The notes under the pieces are model-generated. The model saw only the letters and a list, made by a program, of their open reading frames with translations, made no database searches and was not told the DNA's origin. Shown here one piece after another: positions 18,775 to 29,240 of a DNA stretch of 64,000 nucleotides. The DNA comes from Agromyces protaetiae. Its GTDB lineage: Bacteria; Actinomycetota; Actinomycetes; Actinomycetales; Microbacteriaceae. Within the stretch, counting starts at the first letter, position 1; each line of letters starts with the position of its first letter. The position numbers were made by a program, and so were the translations under genes. The stretch spans positions 3,038,001 through 3,102,000 of the forward strand of contig NZ_CP035491.1 in the NCBI RefSeq assembly GCF_004135405.1, written 5' to 3'.

Positions 18775-19759
18775 CGGTTCGTACGGTTCCCATCGTGTGT
18801 GGAGAGTGAGGTGCGCGCGAGGTCGTGGAGGCCGATGCGGCCGAGCACGTCGAGCACGACTTCGTGGCGGTTGAAGGTGTAGAGGTGGATGCCGGGTGCC
18901 CCGCCGTCGAGGACCTCGCGCACGAGATCGGCCGCGTACTGCACGCCGATCTCGGCCTGCCCGGCCTCGTCGGGCTCGATCTCGAGATCCATCGCGAGCT
19001 TCGCGGGCAGCTCGACGCCCGTGAGCTCGGTGACGCGCGCGAGCCGTGCGGGCGTCGTGACCGGCATGACGCCCGGCAGGATGGGGATCGTCACACCGGC
19101 GGCGCGGGCCCGCTCGACGAAACCGAAGTAGTCGTCGGCGTGCCAGAAGAGCTGCGTGATGGCGAGGTTCGCTCCGGCGATCTCTTTCGCGAGCAGCGCG
19201 TCGATGTCTTGTCGGGGGATCGCGAGCGCGGATGCCCCGCCGGAAACGCCGCGACGGCGACCCGCTCGGGCCGGGGCCGCTCGCGGATGCTGCTCATGCC
19301 TGGCAGCCCCGGGATGCCGACCTGGCCGAACGGCTCGCGCTCCTCCTGCACACGGTGGATGAGCTGCACGAGCTCTGCGGCGCTGCCGAGATCGCCGAGC
19401 CCTGCATCGGGGTCGGCGCCCACGGGCGGGTCGCCGCGGAGAGCGAGGAAGCTCCGGATGCCCGCATCGAGGAACCGGCGGACGAGTTGATTCGCCTGCT
19501 CGTGCGACGAGCCGACGCACGTGAGGTGGGCCATCGGCTCGACGGACGTCTGTTCGAGGATGTACCGGAGCACGGTGAGCGAACGGTCGCGCGTCGATCC
19601 TCCCGCCCCGAACGTCACCGAGATGAACGCCGGATCGACTTCGGCGAGACGGTCGATCGTGCGGCCGAGCGCGATCGCCGCGGCGTCCGTTCGCGGCGGG
19701 TAGAGCTCGAACGAGATCGGCGGGCGACATCCGTTGCCGTCGTCGGGTCCGTTCACCAC
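18771..19759 (-). pseudogene. metF: 5,10-methylenetetrahydrofolate reductase, broken by a 1-nt deletion
   Basis: About 329 residues once repaired. It reduces methylene-THF to methyl-THF for MetE. The N-terminal part from GTG 19759 (GAGGAG upstream) shows PPISFELYPPRTDAA, VTFGAGGSTRDRS, HLTCVGSSHEQAN and ALRGDPP, ending ERVAVAAFPAGHP. In the written frame it then turns to nonsense; one frame over it continues PRQDIDALLAKEIAGANLAITQLFWHADDYFGF to the end HDGNRTNR. Adding one base to the GGGGG run at 19214-19218 (plus) joins the halves exactly. Both halves look conserved, so sequencing error is likelier than loss of function. It overlaps metE by 4 nt. Confidence 0.88.
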
Positions 19760-19908
19760 TGGCGCTCCTCGTGACTGAAGGGCCGTGACCGGGCGGGGGC
19801 CTGTTCGTCACGGCAGGTCGGTCTCGTGGGCGGATGCCGGGCTCGGCTGTCGCTCAGGCGGCGCGCGAATGCGCCGCTCTCGATAGAGGGAGACTACGCC
19901 CTCGGAGC

Positions 19909-19935
19909 CCGGTCGTCATGCATTGTGACGACCGG
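19909..19935. promoter_or_regulatory. Perfect 10-bp inverted repeat between hflX and metF
   Basis: CCGGTCGTCA (19909-19918), a 7-nt loop, then TGACGACCGG (19926-19935). It sits 19 nt past the hflX stop and about 150 nt before metF, both minus strand. It could end hflX or be an operator of metF-metE; there is no T tract. The rest of this 194-nt spacer shows no clear riboswitch. Confidence 0.55.
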
Positions 19936-19953
19936 TGACGGATGTCTCTCGAC

Positions 19954-21483
19954 TCAGGCCTGCGCGACGTCGGCGGCGAACACCGCGAGCTGCGCCGCCT
20001 GCTCGGGCGAGGCAAGCGCGCGGATGCGCGTGCCGTCCTCGACGTAGTCGACCGAGAGCACCCGTCCGGTTTCGTGCAGCGTCGAGACGACGTCGCCGCG
20101 GTCGTAGGGCACGAGGAGGTCGATCTCGACCGCGGGATCGGGCAGCTTGGCCGCGATCGCGTCGAGGATCGCCTCGACGCCTTCACCGGTGCGCGCCGAA
20201 GCGAACAGCGCGCCGGGCTCGAGCCCCTGCAGCACGAGGCGCTCTTCGGGCGTCACGAGGTCGGCCTTGTTGAAGACGACGAGCTCAGGGATGTCGCGTG
20301 CACCGACTTCGCCGATGACGTCGCGAACCGTCGCGATCTGACCGGCCGGGTCTGGGTGCGCGGCGTCGACGACGTGGACGATGAGATCGGACTCGCCGAC
20401 CTCTTCGAGCGTCGAGCGGAACGCCTCGACGAGCTGGTGCGGGAGGTTCCGCACGAACCCGACGGTGTCGGCGATCGTGTAGACGCGCCCGTCGGGCGTC
20501 GTGTTGCGGCGAACGGTCGCGTCGAGCGTCGCGAAGAGCGCGTTCTCGACGAGCACACCCGCGCCCGTGATGCGATTGAGCAGGCTCGACTTGCCGGCGT
20601 TCGTGTACCCGGCGATCGCGACCGACGGCACCGCATTGCGGCGGCGGTTGGCGCGCTTGGCCTCGCGCGCGGGCTTCATGCCCGCGATCTGCTTGCGGAG
20701 CTTCGCCATCTGGTTGTGGATGCGACGACGGTCGAGCTCGATCTTCGTCTCACCGGGACCACGCGACCCCATGCCGGCACCGGCGCCGCCGACCTGACCG
20801 CCGGCCTGGCGCGACATCGACTCGCCCCAGCCGCGCAGGCGCGGAAGGAGATACTCGAGCTGCGCGAGCTCGACCTGCGCCTTGCCCTCGCGACTCTTGG
20901 CGTGCTGGCTGAAGATGTCGAGGATGACGGCCGTCCGGTCGATGACCTTGACCTTCACCTGGTCTTCGAGAGCACGTCGCTGGCTCGGCGCGAGTTCGGT
21001 GTCGGCGACGACCGTGTCGGCTCCGAGCGCAGCGACGATCGCTGCGAGCTCGGCGACCTTGCCGCGGCCGAGGTACGTCGAGGGGTCGGGGTGCGGACGA
21101 CGCTGGAGCACTCCGTCGAGCACGCGCGCGCCCGCGGTCTCGGCGAGGGCCGACAGTTCGCGCAACGAGTTCTCGGCGTCGTCGAGGGAGCCCTGCGAGT
21201 ACACGCCGATGAGCACGACGTTCTCGAGCCGCAACTGGCGGTACTCGACCTCGGTGACGTCTTCGAGCTCGGTCGACAGCCCGCTGACGCGGCGGAGCGC
21301 CGCGCGCTCCTCACGGTCGAACTGTTCGCCGTCGGTCGAGGGCCACACCGAGGCATCCGACTCGCTCTGCATGATGGAGGTCGCGTCGGACGCGCCGAAA
21401 CGGGTCACGCCGGCACGCGTGTCCCCGGCGCGGAGCACGCGCTCGACGGCTTCGTCGGTGGGCTCGAGTTCGGCGTCGTTCAT
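19954..21483 (-). CDS. hflX: Ribosome-associated GTPase HflX
   Basis: 509 residues. HflX binds the 50S subunit and splits stalled ribosomes in other bacteria. The N-terminal domain has STYLGRGKVAELA and ADTELAPSQRRALED; the glycine-rich linker reads MSRQAGGQVGGAGAG with SRGPGETKIELDRRRI; the G domain has GYTNAGKSSLLNRI (G1), the DTVGFVRNLPHQLVEAF switch (G3) and VFNKADLV (G4). The ATG at 21483 has no Shine-Dalgarno, but TAATCT (21491-21496) ends 7 nt upstream, so the mRNA is probably leaderless. It is divergent from the methylase gene across 41 bp. Confidence 0.95.
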   Translation of the reverse strand: MNDAELEPTDEAVERVLRAGDTRAGVTRFGASDATSIMQSESDASVWPSTDGEQFDREERAALRRVSGLSTELEDVTEVEYRQLRLENVVLIGVYSQGSLDDAENSLRELSALAETAGARVLDGVLQRRPHPDPSTYLGRGKVAELAAIVAALGADTVVADTELAPSQRRALEDQVKVKVIDRTAVILDIFSQHAKSREGKAQVELAQLEYLLPRLRGWGESMSRQAGGQVGGAGAGMGSRGPGETKIELDRRRIHNQMAKLRKQIAGMKPAREAKRANRRRNAVPSVAIAGYTNAGKSSLLNRITGAGVLVENALFATLDATVRRNTTPDGRVYTIADTVGFVRNLPHQLVEAFRSTLEEVGESDLIVHVVDAAHPDPAGQIATVRDVIGEVGARDIPELVVFNKADLVTPEERLVLQGLEPGALFASARTGEGVEAILDAIAAKLPDPAVEIDLLVPYDRGDVVSTLHETGRVLSVDYVEDGTRIRALASPEQAAQLAVFAADVAQA

Positions 21484-21524
21484 CCGATCAAGATTACTTC
21501 GGTTTCCTGGGATAGGTTCCCGGT

Positions 21525-22133
21525 ATGACCCAAGAGCACTACTTCTCGTCGAGCCCCGCGGCACCCGAGGGTCTCCGCGAGATCCGCGTGCGACTCGCGG
21601 GCCGCGAGGTCGAGGTCGTCACGGCGCGAGCGGTGTTCAGCCCCGAGCACCTCGACGACGGCACGCGCGTGCTCCTCGAAACGGTCGACGAGCCGCCCGC
21701 GACGGGCGATCTGCTCGATCTCGGCGCCGGTTGGGGTCCTGTCGCGCTCACAATGGCGATGAAGGCTCCGGATGCCTCGGTGTGGGCCCTCGACGTCAAC
21801 GAGCGCGCCCTCGACCTCGTGCGACGCAACGCGAAGAAGCTCGGGCTCCCCGGCGTCAAAGCCGTGCTCGCCGAAGACATCCCGGCCGACATCGAGTTCC
21901 AGACCATCTGGTCGAACCCGCCCATCCGGGTCGGCAAGGAGGTGCTGCACACGCTCCTCCGCACGTGGATCCCTCGACTGGCGCCGGGCGGCACGGCCTG
22001 GCTCGTCGTGCAGAAGCACCTCGGCGCCGACTCCTTGCAGCGCTGGCTCGCCGAGGAGTTCGCCGACGGGTTCGAGGTGTCGCGCGCCGATTCGTCGAAG
22101 GGCTTCCGCGTGCTCGAGGTCACGCGCGACTGA
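21525..22133 (+). CDS. Class I SAM-dependent methyltransferase, RsmC-like
   Basis: 202 residues. SAM-binding motif LLDLGAGWGPVALTMA, acidic loop VWALDVNERALDL and the N6/N2-type motif IWSNPPIRVGKE place it with RsmC/small-domain methylases that modify a guanine N2 in rRNA. The ATG at 21525 has TAGGTT (21513-21518) 6 nt upstream and no good Shine-Dalgarno, so it is probably leaderless. It lacks the degenerate N-terminal half of enterobacterial RsmC, as usual in actinobacteria. It converges on dapF with 21 bp between the stops. Confidence 0.85.
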   Translation: MTQEHYFSSSPAAPEGLREIRVRLAGREVEVVTARAVFSPEHLDDGTRVLLETVDEPPATGDLLDLGAGWGPVALTMAMKAPDASVWALDVNERALDLVRRNAKKLGLPGVKAVLAEDIPADIEFQTIWSNPPIRVGKEVLHTLLRTWIPRLAPGGTAWLVVQKHLGADSLQRWLAEEFADGFEVSRADSSKGFRVLEVTRD

Positions 22134-22154
22134 GCGCCTGACCCGCTCAGTCGC

Positions 22155-23036
22155 TCAGGCGAGGCTGAGCACGCCGTCGAACACGAGCTCGGCCGGGCCC
22201 GAGAGGTAGGCGTGCTCGCCGTCGGCCTCGTCGACCATGCGAACGCCGACGACCCCACCGGGCACCTGCACACGCCAGTCGTCGGGCGCGCCGACCCCTG
22301 CCCAGTACCGCACGGCGAGCGCCGACGCCACGGCACCGGTGCCGCACGAGAGCGTCTCGCCCGAGCCTCGCTCGTGGACGCGCATGCGGATGCGTCCGAC
22401 GCCGTCTTCGACGAGCGGCTCGGCGGGCACGACGAACTCGACGTTCGCGCCCGCCTCAGGGACCGGTTCGAGCACGGGCACGTACGACAGGTCGAGGCCT
22501 GCGAGTTCGCCCTCGTCGGCGAGCGCCACGACGACATGGGGGTTGCCGACGTCGATCCCGAGCCCGGGCCGCGCGACCGGCAGTTCTTTCGCGCGAACGA
22601 GCGGCTCGCCTCCGGCGAGCTTCCACACGCCGAGGTCGGCCTCGAAGCCGTTCGGTGCACGGCGCACACGGCGGACCCCCGCGCGCGTGCCGATCGAGAG
22701 CCACCCGCCCGCGGGCAGTTCGGCAAGGCCCTGGTCGAGCAGATACGTCACAAACACGCGGATGCCGTTGCCGCACATCTCGGAGACCGTGCCGTCGGCG
22801 TTCCAGTAGTCCATGAACCACACGGCCGCGGGATCTTCGGCCAGGGCCGCAGCGCCCGCCTCGAGATTCGCCGATCGCACCGCGCGGATGACGCCGTCAC
22901 CCCCGACGCCGAACCGGCGGTCGCACACCGCCGCGATCTGGGCGGGCGTGAGCGGCGACTCCCCCTCGGGGTCGCTGAAGAGCACGAAGTCGTTGCCAGT
23001 GCCCTGCCCCTTGGTGAACCTCAGATCGAACGGCAT
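22155..23036 (-). CDS. dapF: Diaminopimelate epimerase
   Basis: 293 residues. It converts LL- to meso-diaminopimelate for peptidoglycan and lysine. Start [20 protein letters not shown]; the two catalytic cysteines are in [12 protein letters not shown] and [22 protein letters not shown]-type motif ([11 protein letters not shown]) is present. The ATG is 5 nt after the miaA stop, so it belongs to the recX-miaB-miaA-dapF transcript. Other dap genes in the window are dapA and dapB, at separate loci. Confidence 0.95.
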   Translation of the reverse strand: MPFDLRFTKGQGTGNDFVLFSDPEGESPLTPAQIAAVCDRRFGVGGDGVIRAVRSANLEAGAAALAEDPAAVWFMDYWNADGTVSEMCGNGIRVFVTYLLDQGLAELPAGGWLSIGTRAGVRRVRRAPNGFEADLGVWKLAGGEPLVRAKELPVARPGLGIDVGNPHVVVALADEGELAGLDLSYVPVLEPVPEAGANVEFVVPAEPLVEDGVGRIRMRVHERGSGETLSCGTGAVASALAVRYWAGVGAPDDWRVQVPGGVVGVRMVDEADGEHAYLSGPAELVFDGVLSLA

Positions 23037-23041
23037 GCCGG

Positions 23042-23977
23042 TCAGTCTACGGCCGCGAGCGCGGCCTCCCTGCCGAGCGCCGACGCCCGCTCCGACGCAT
23101 CCGTCGCGTCGACGACGACCTGGTCGGGGTAACGCTTGAACCAGCTCACCTGCCGTCTGGCATACACGCGGGTGAGCTGCTGCGTCTCCGCGACGGCATC
23201 GGCGCGGGACATCCGGCCCTGCAGCTCTGCGAGCGCTTGCGCGTACCCGATCGCCTTCCGCGCCGTCACGCCCTGCTCGAGGCCGAGTGGGACGAGCCCC
23301 GCGACCTCGTCGACGAGCCCGTCGGTCCACATGCGCTCGACGCGCCGGTCGAGGCGTTCGACGAGCGTCGCGCGGTCGCTGCGCAGATGCACGATGCGAT
23401 GCGGATGCCACGGTACGGGCTCGTCGGGAAGGCGTGCCGCTTTCGGCTCACCCGTGAGCTCGATGACCTCCAGAGCGCGCACGATCCGCCGACCGTTGGC
23501 GGAGTCGACGCTCGCAGCCGTCTGCGCGTCGATCTTGCGCAAGCGCGCGTGGAGCAGCCCCGGGCCGAGCTCGTCGAGCTCGCGTTCGAGGCGCGCACGG
23601 ATGCCCGCGTCGGTGCCCGGGAAGCGGAAGTCGTGGATGACGCTCGAGACGTACAGCCCCGAGCCGCCGACGAGGAGTGCGACTCCCCCGGCGCCCTGAA
23701 TGCGCTCGATCTCGGCTCGCGCCTCGGCCTGGTACCGAGCGGCCGACGCCTCGTCGGTCACGTCGAGCACATCGAGCATCCGATGCGGAATGCCCCGACG
23801 TTCCGACTCCGAGAGCTTGGCCGTGCCGATGTCCATGCCGCGGTACAGCTGCATGGCGTCGGCGTTGACGATCTCGACGGCGCGCCCGCCGCTCGAGATC
23901 GACTCGGCGAGGTCGAGCGCGAACTCGGACTTGCCGGTACCCGTCGCGCCGACGATCGCGATGAGCGACGACGTCAC
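23042..23977 (-). CDS. miaA: tRNA dimethylallyltransferase
   Basis: 311 residues from a GTG at 23977, one base after the miaB stop. It adds a dimethylallyl group to A37 of tRNAs reading codons that start with U; MiaB then methylthiolates it. Seen: [19 protein letters not shown] (P-loop), [27 protein letters not shown] and [18 protein letters not shown]. The upstream frame is open but unlike the family. Coupled with miaB and dapF in one operon. Confidence 0.95.
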   Translation of the reverse strand: MTSSLIAIVGATGTGKSEFALDLAESISSGGRAVEIVNADAMQLYRGMDIGTAKLSESERRGIPHRMLDVLDVTDEASAARYQAEARAEIERIQGAGGVALLVGGSGLYVSSVIHDFRFPGTDAGIRARLERELDELGPGLLHARLRKIDAQTAASVDSANGRRIVRALEVIELTGEPKAARLPDEPVPWHPHRIVHLRSDRATLVERLDRRVERMWTDGLVDEVAGLVPLGLEQGVTARKAIGYAQALAELQGRMSRADAVAETQQLTRVYARRQVSWFKRYPDQVVVDATDASERASALGREAALAAVD

Positions 23978-23978
23978 G

Positions 23979-25619
23979 TCAGCGCTGCGAGTCGGTCGGG
24001 TCGTAGATCGGCATCGTGCCGACACCGGGAGCGATGAGCGGTTCGCGCGACACCCGGATCGACGGCAGCCCCAGCGAAACACGACCGCCCACGCTCGACG
24101 TCCCCTCTCGGGGCGCCGCGGGCACGCCGCAGCTCTCGGCCTGGTTGCGGTCCCACGCGTCGCCGGCACGCGTGCGACGGACCCGGAGAGGCGCACCGTC
24201 GGCGCTGTCGGCGATGAGGTGGAACGGAGCCGCCTGCGTGATCGTCACGGACACGACGTCGCCGGGGCGCGGGAGTTCGGACCCAGCGGGCACCTCGAAG
24301 TGCACGAGCCGGCTGTCTTCGGCCCGACCCGAGAGTCGATGGGTCTCGGAGTCCTTCTTGCCCTCGCCAGTCGCGACGAGCACCTCGACGGCACGGCCGA
24401 CGAGCTTCTGGTTCTCCTCCCAGGAGATGCGCTCCTGCAGGGCGATGAGCCGTTCGTAGCGCTCCTGCACGACCTCTTTGGGAAGCTGGTCGGGCATCGT
24501 CGCCGCGGGCGTACCCGGACGGATCGAGTACTGGAACGTGAACGCCGACGCGAAGCGCGCGGCCTCGACGACGCGGAGCGTGTCTTGGAAGTCCTCCTCG
24601 GTCTCGCCCGGGAACCCGACGATGATGTCGGTCGAGATCGCCGCGTTCGGGATCTTCGCCCGTACGCGGTCGAGGATGCCGAGGAACTTCTCGGAGCGGT
24701 ACGAGCGGCGCATGGCCTTCAGCACCCGGTCGGAGCCCGACTGCAACGGCATGTGGAGCTGCGGCATGACCGCGGGGGTCTCTGCCATGGCGTCGATGAC
24801 GTCGTCGGTGAAGGCCGCGGGGTGCGGGCTCGTGAAGCGGATGCGCTCGAGGCCCTCGATCTGGCCCGCGGCCCGCAGAAGCTTGCCGAACGCCTGGCGG
24901 TCGCCGAATTCGACGCCGTAGGAGTTCACATTCTGGCCGAGGAGGGTGACCTCGACGGCGCCGTCGTCGACGAGCGCCTGGATCTCGGCGAGGATCTCGC
25001 CCGGGCGGCGGTCCTTCTCTTTGCCGCGGAGCGAGGGCACGATGCAGAACGTGCAGGTGTTGTTGCAGCCGACCGAGATCGAAACCCACCCGCTGTACGT
25101 CGAGTCGCGCTTGGTCGGGAGCGTCGACGGGAACACCTCGAGCGCGTCGAGGATCTCGAGCTGCGCCTCTTCGTTGTGACGAGCGCGCTCGAGCAGGCTC
25201 GGCAGCGACCCCATGTTGTGCGTGCCGAAGACGACGTCGACCCACGGCGCCTTCTCGAGGATGACGTTCTTGTCCTTCTGGGCGAGGCAGCCGCCGACGG
25301 CGATCTGCATGCCCTCGTGGCGGCGCTTGACGCCCGCGAGGTGGCCGAGGTTGCCGTAGAGCTTGTTGTCGGCGTTCTCGCGGACGGCGCACGTGTTGAT
25401 GACGACGACGTCGGGCTCGGCGCCGTTCGCCGGCACGTACCCGGCGGCCTCGAGCGACCCAGACAACCGCTCGGAGTCGTGGACGTTCATCTGACACCCG
25501 AACGTGCGCACCTCGTACGTTCGGGGCGTGCTCTGAGGACTCGAGACGACGGCGAGGTCATCGATGGCGGGCGCGAGTGCGGCGGCCTCTCGGGGCGAGG
25601 CCTCTCGAATGGTGCTCAT
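23979..25619 (-). CDS. miaB: tRNA-2-methylthio-N6-dimethylallyladenosine synthase
   Basis: 546 residues. A radical-SAM methylthiotransferase acting on i6A37 of tRNA. The N-terminal cluster-binding cysteines are in [22 protein letters not shown] and VGGCLAQKD; the radical-SAM motif is [17 protein letters not shown]; the TRAM domain ends near [20 protein letters not shown]-terminal tail of ~70 residues follows the TRAM domain and is likely specific to this group. It begins 12 nt after recX ends. Confidence 0.95.
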   Translation of the reverse strand: MSTIREASPREAAALAPAIDDLAVVSSPQSTPRTYEVRTFGCQMNVHDSERLSGSLEAAGYVPANGAEPDVVVINTCAVRENADNKLYGNLGHLAGVKRRHEGMQIAVGGCLAQKDKNVILEKAPWVDVVFGTHNMGSLPSLLERARHNEEAQLEILDALEVFPSTLPTKRDSTYSGWVSISVGCNNTCTFCIVPSLRGKEKDRRPGEILAEIQALVDDGAVEVTLLGQNVNSYGVEFGDRQAFGKLLRAAGQIEGLERIRFTSPHPAAFTDDVIDAMAETPAVMPQLHMPLQSGSDRVLKAMRRSYRSEKFLGILDRVRAKIPNAAISTDIIVGFPGETEEDFQDTLRVVEAARFASAFTFQYSIRPGTPAATMPDQLPKEVVQERYERLIALQERISWEENQKLVGRAVEVLVATGEGKKDSETHRLSGRAEDSRLVHFEVPAGSELPRPGDVVSVTITQAAPFHLIADSADGAPLRVRRTRAGDAWDRNQAESCGVPAAPREGTSSVGGRVSLGLPSIRVSREPLIAPGVGTMPIYDPTDSQR

Positions 25620-25631
25620 GATCGCACCAGT

Positions 25632-26471
25632 CTACGAGCGATCCCCGGACAGTACCTCGGACACGATCTCGCGCACGAGCCCGCGCGGGTACCCCCGGCG
25701 CTGCAGGAACGCGGAGAGCCGCCGCTCGGCGGTCGCTCGGTCGAGACCCGACAGCTGCCGCGCCCGACGCTCGGCGATCGCGAACGCCTGGTCGCGCTCG
25801 GCATCGCCGTCGAGCGCGTCGATCGCGGCACGCGCGACACCGGCGTCGACGCCGCGGCGGGTGAGCTCGGAGAGGATCGCTCCGCTGCCGCGCCCGCGGC
25901 GGGTGACCTGGACGTGCACGAGGTGCTCGGCGAGCTTCGCGTCGTCGAGATAGCCGAGCCGCTCGTAGCGCTCGATCCACTCTTCGACCTCATCGTCGTC
26001 GAGCCCGTGCTCGACGAGCACGTCGCGCACCTCGGCGACCGACAGCGACGACCGGCGAAGCCGCGAGACGACGAGCCGATCGATTCGGGCGTCGCGCTCG
26101 GCGCCGGTCTCGGTCTCGGCAGCCGCGTCGACCAGCTCGCTCCAACTCTTGCCTCCGGCTCGGGCGGACCGGCCTCCGGCCTCGCTCGCCGCATCGTCTC
26201 GCCGAGCCCCGCCGTCGATCGACCTCAGGCCGCCGCGCACGACGGCACGGCCGTGTTCGTCGCCTGCTGCGGATCGCGGCAGGTCGTCACGGAACGGCGA
26301 ACGCCCGCCCGACTGCTGCATCAACCGTTCCATCGACTCGCGCGCGCGCTCGGCCTCGACGACCTGCGAGTTGAGCTTCGCCTGCATATCGCGGGCGGGG
26401 TCGACTCCCGGCACCGCCCACGGCAGGTACGAGACGGGGGCGAGGCGCCCGCGTGCGTCGGAATCGCTCAT
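25632..26471 (-). CDS. recX: Regulatory protein RecX
   Basis: 279 residues, long for RecX because ~125 residues of charged, probably disordered sequence precede the three-helix repeat domain (from about AERDARIDRLVVSRLRRSSLS to RRLSAFLQRRGYPRGLV). RecX binds RecA filaments and limits their growth. GAGAGG precedes the ATG at 26471. It follows recA by 49 nt, the standard actinobacterial recA-recX order. Confidence 0.9.
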   Translation of the reverse strand: MSDSDARGRLAPVSYLPWAVPGVDPARDMQAKLNSQVVEAERARESMERLMQQSGGRSPFRDDLPRSAAGDEHGRAVVRGGLRSIDGGARRDDAASEAGGRSARAGGKSWSELVDAAAETETGAERDARIDRLVVSRLRRSSLSVAEVRDVLVEHGLDDDEVEEWIERYERLGYLDDAKLAEHLVHVQVTRRGRGSGAILSELTRRGVDAGVARAAIDALDGDAERDQAFAIAERRARQLSGLDRATAERRLSAFLQRRGYPRGLVREIVSEVLSGDRS

Positions 26472-26520
26472 CGTGCGCCTCTCCCCCGGCTCCGGTGTGT
26501 TCGTGTACCGCTCGCGCCCG

Positions 26521-27591
<1,071 letters not shown>

Positions 27592-27796
27592 CGGTGGCTC
27601 CTTCGTTGGTTGAGTGCTGCTGCCTATCGACTGTCGTTCCACGTCGGCCGCAACCTCGTTGGTCATGGGCCGGCACGTCTCGCGACAAGGCGTTCGCGGG
27701 TGTTCCGACGCATCCGACCGTATGGTCGACCACCGACATCCACTCGGCCGGGGCCTTGGAATGTGGAGGGGATGTTCGAAACCTCCGCTGTGGAGG

Positions 27797-27826
27797 AGCC
27801 TACGCCGTTCTCGAACAGATCTTCGA
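27797..27826 (-). promoter_or_regulatory. recA promoter region with SOS box
   Basis: TCGAACAGATCTTCGA (27811-27826) is a LexA-like site sharing ten bases with the lexA site. A -10-like TAGGCT (27797-27802) lies 8 nt beyond, so the box covers the -35 position. This leaves a leader of about 200 nt before recA. The rest of the 300-nt recA-DUF3046 spacer shows no other gene; an in-frame upstream ATG would only extend RecA and lacks support. Confidence 0.7.
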
Positions 27827-27891
27827 CGCGACGCGCCCGCGTGTCGCGCGGGATTCGCACACGCGACAGCGCGCAGCACCCCCGCGTCCGG

Positions 27892-28113
27892 TCAGCGCGG
27901 CTCGCGCTGCCCGACGCCGTGCCGGCGGGCGGGCGGGACATCCGTCGCCTCGCAGAGCGCGAGCCACACCTCGCGCGGCGGGACGCCCGCCGCGAGCGCC
28001 TCGCGGGCCGTGCGCCCGCCGACTGCCTCGAGCACGAGATCTTGCAGCAGCACGCTCGCGTACCCCGCGCCGAACTCGTCATCGACGGCGAGCTGGAACT
28101 CGCTGAGCTTCAC
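27892..28113 (-). CDS. DUF3046 protein
   Basis: 73 residues from a GTG with GGAAGG 6 nt upstream. The sequence MKLSEFQLAVDDEFGAGYASVLLQDLVLEAVGGRTAREALAAGVPPREVW is typical of DUF3046, a small actinobacterial family almost always located just upstream of recA. Its function is unknown. It lies between clgR and recA on the same strand. Confidence 0.88.
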   Translation of the reverse strand: MKLSEFQLAVDDEFGAGYASVLLQDLVLEAVGGRTAREALAAGVPPREVWLALCEATDVPPARRHGVGQREPR

Positions 28114-28189
28114 GCGAACCTTCCGGACATGGCATCGGCCGGTCCGAAGACCGGCCGATGCGACAGTTTGTATGCGGTGACGTCGTGCG

Positions 28190-28501
28190 TCAGCGGACCA
28201 TCATGTCGGGCTCGAACTCCGCCACGAGGTCGTCGGGCAGGCTGTCGGGCACGACGGGCGCGAGGCCCTCGAGAACGGCGATGCGGTCGCCGACCTCATG
28301 CATGATCACCGAGATGGGCGTATCGAGGGCGTCGGCCACCGAAGCGAGGATCTCGCTCGAGGCCTCCTTCTGACCGCGCTCCACTTCGCTCAGGTAGCCG
28401 AGGGCGACACTCGCCTTGCTCGCCACCTGACGAAGGGTGCGGCCCTTCTGAAGTCGGAAGTCCCGCAACACATCGCCGATCTCTTGTCGGACAAGAACCA
28501 T
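28190..28501 (-). CDS. clgR: XRE-family transcriptional regulator ClgR
   Basis: 103 residues from the ATG at 28501 with GAAGGAGG at ideal spacing. A helix-turn-helix fills residues ~12-65: GDVLRDFRLQKGRTLRQVASKASVALGYLSEVERGQKEASSEILASVADAL. Sequence and place (pgsA-cinA-clgR-recA) identify ClgR, the activator of Clp protease and recombination genes in other actinobacteria, itself a ClpP substrate. The C-terminal tail ends MMVR. No obvious ClgR site was found in its own upstream region. Confidence 0.9.
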   Translation of the reverse strand: MVLVRQEIGDVLRDFRLQKGRTLRQVASKASVALGYLSEVERGQKEASSEILASVADALDTPISVIMHEVGDRIAVLEGLAPVVPDSLPDDLVAEFEPDMMVR

Positions 28502-28713
28502 CGGAACCTCCTTCATCTCTCTGGCCGGGGGGACAGTGTATCCCCTCTCCCCGGTGCCTCGACACTAAGCCAATCACACTGGGGTTTCCGTGTGAACCCG
28601 AGTGCTGTAACAGCGTGTTCACAAAACGTATTCCGCCCGACTTCGAGCGACGTGTCGGCGTTCCGAAGCGCGTCGCGCGTGACGCGATGCCGCGCGCTCG
28701 GCACGTGCTCGCC

Positions 28714-29229
28714 TCAGTCGACGACCCGGAGACACAGGGAGATCACAGCGCGCACGGCGGCTTCTCGGATCTCGGCGCGACCTCCGACGAGCGAGAGTTC
28801 GACGGCTTCGGATGCCTCGCCGACGCGCACCGCGACGTGCACGGTGCCCGGCGCATGGCCGTCCTGCGGGTCGGGGCCGGCCACTCCCGTCGTCGCGAGA
28901 CCGACGTCGGCGGGCCGCCCGTCGACCGCGCACGCGCGCCGCACGCCGTCGGCCATCTGCCGCGCGACCTCGGCGTCGACGGCGCCTCGCTCCGCGAGGA
29001 GCGCCGCGTCGACCCCCAGCAGGTCGCGCTTCAGCGGCGTCGCGTACGCGACGATGCCGCCGTTCAGGACCTCGGATGCCCCGGGCACGCCGACGATCGT
29101 CGCGGCGACGAGTCCGCCTGTGAGCGACTCGGCCACTGCCAGCGTGAGCCTGCGCTCGGCGAGCCGACCGACGAGCGCGGCCGCGAGCACGTGCAGGTCG
29201 GCCGCGGCGTCGGCGTCGGCGCGAGACAT
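28714..29229 (-). CDS. pncC: CinA C-terminal domain protein (PncC-type nicotinamide-nucleotide amidohydrolase)
   Basis: 171 residues. It corresponds to the amidase domain of CinA/PncC, which removes ammonia from NMN or helps competence/repair in other bacteria. Seen: LAVAESLTGGLVAATIVGVPGAS, GGIVAYATPLKRDLLGVD and LATTGVAGPDPQDGHAPGTVHVAV. The N-terminal MoaB-like half of full CinA is absent, as usual next to pgsA in actinobacteria. The ATG lies inside an 18-bp palindrome made of two copies of the dispersed word. The 212-nt gap down to clgR holds the clgR promoter but nothing else recognised. Confidence 0.88.
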   Translation of the reverse strand: MSRADADAAADLHVLAAALVGRLAERRLTLAVAESLTGGLVAATIVGVPGASEVLNGGIVAYATPLKRDLLGVDAALLAERGAVDAEVARQMADGVRRACAVDGRPADVGLATTGVAGPDPQDGHAPGTVHVAVRVGEASEAVELSLVGGRAEIREAAVRAVISLCLRVVD

Positions 29230-29240
29230 CCGGATGTCTC
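29223..29240. repeat. Perfect 18-bp palindrome from two dispersed words, covering the pncC start
   Basis: GAGACATCCGGATGTCTC is its own reverse complement. It fills the whole 11-bp gap between pgsA and pncC and includes the pncC ATG (29227-29229). It may fold in mRNA and affect pncC translation, or bind a dimeric protein. Confidence 0.8.

Noticed and set aside
19760..19953. SAM or cobalamin riboswitch before metF-metE
   Set aside because: I looked for conserved cores of SAM-type and B12 riboswitches and found none; only an inverted repeat is present.
27592..27670. A RecA N-terminal extension from an upstream in-frame ATG
   Set aside because: RecA proteins of this group start at MPSPADREK, and GAAGGAG lies right before that ATG.
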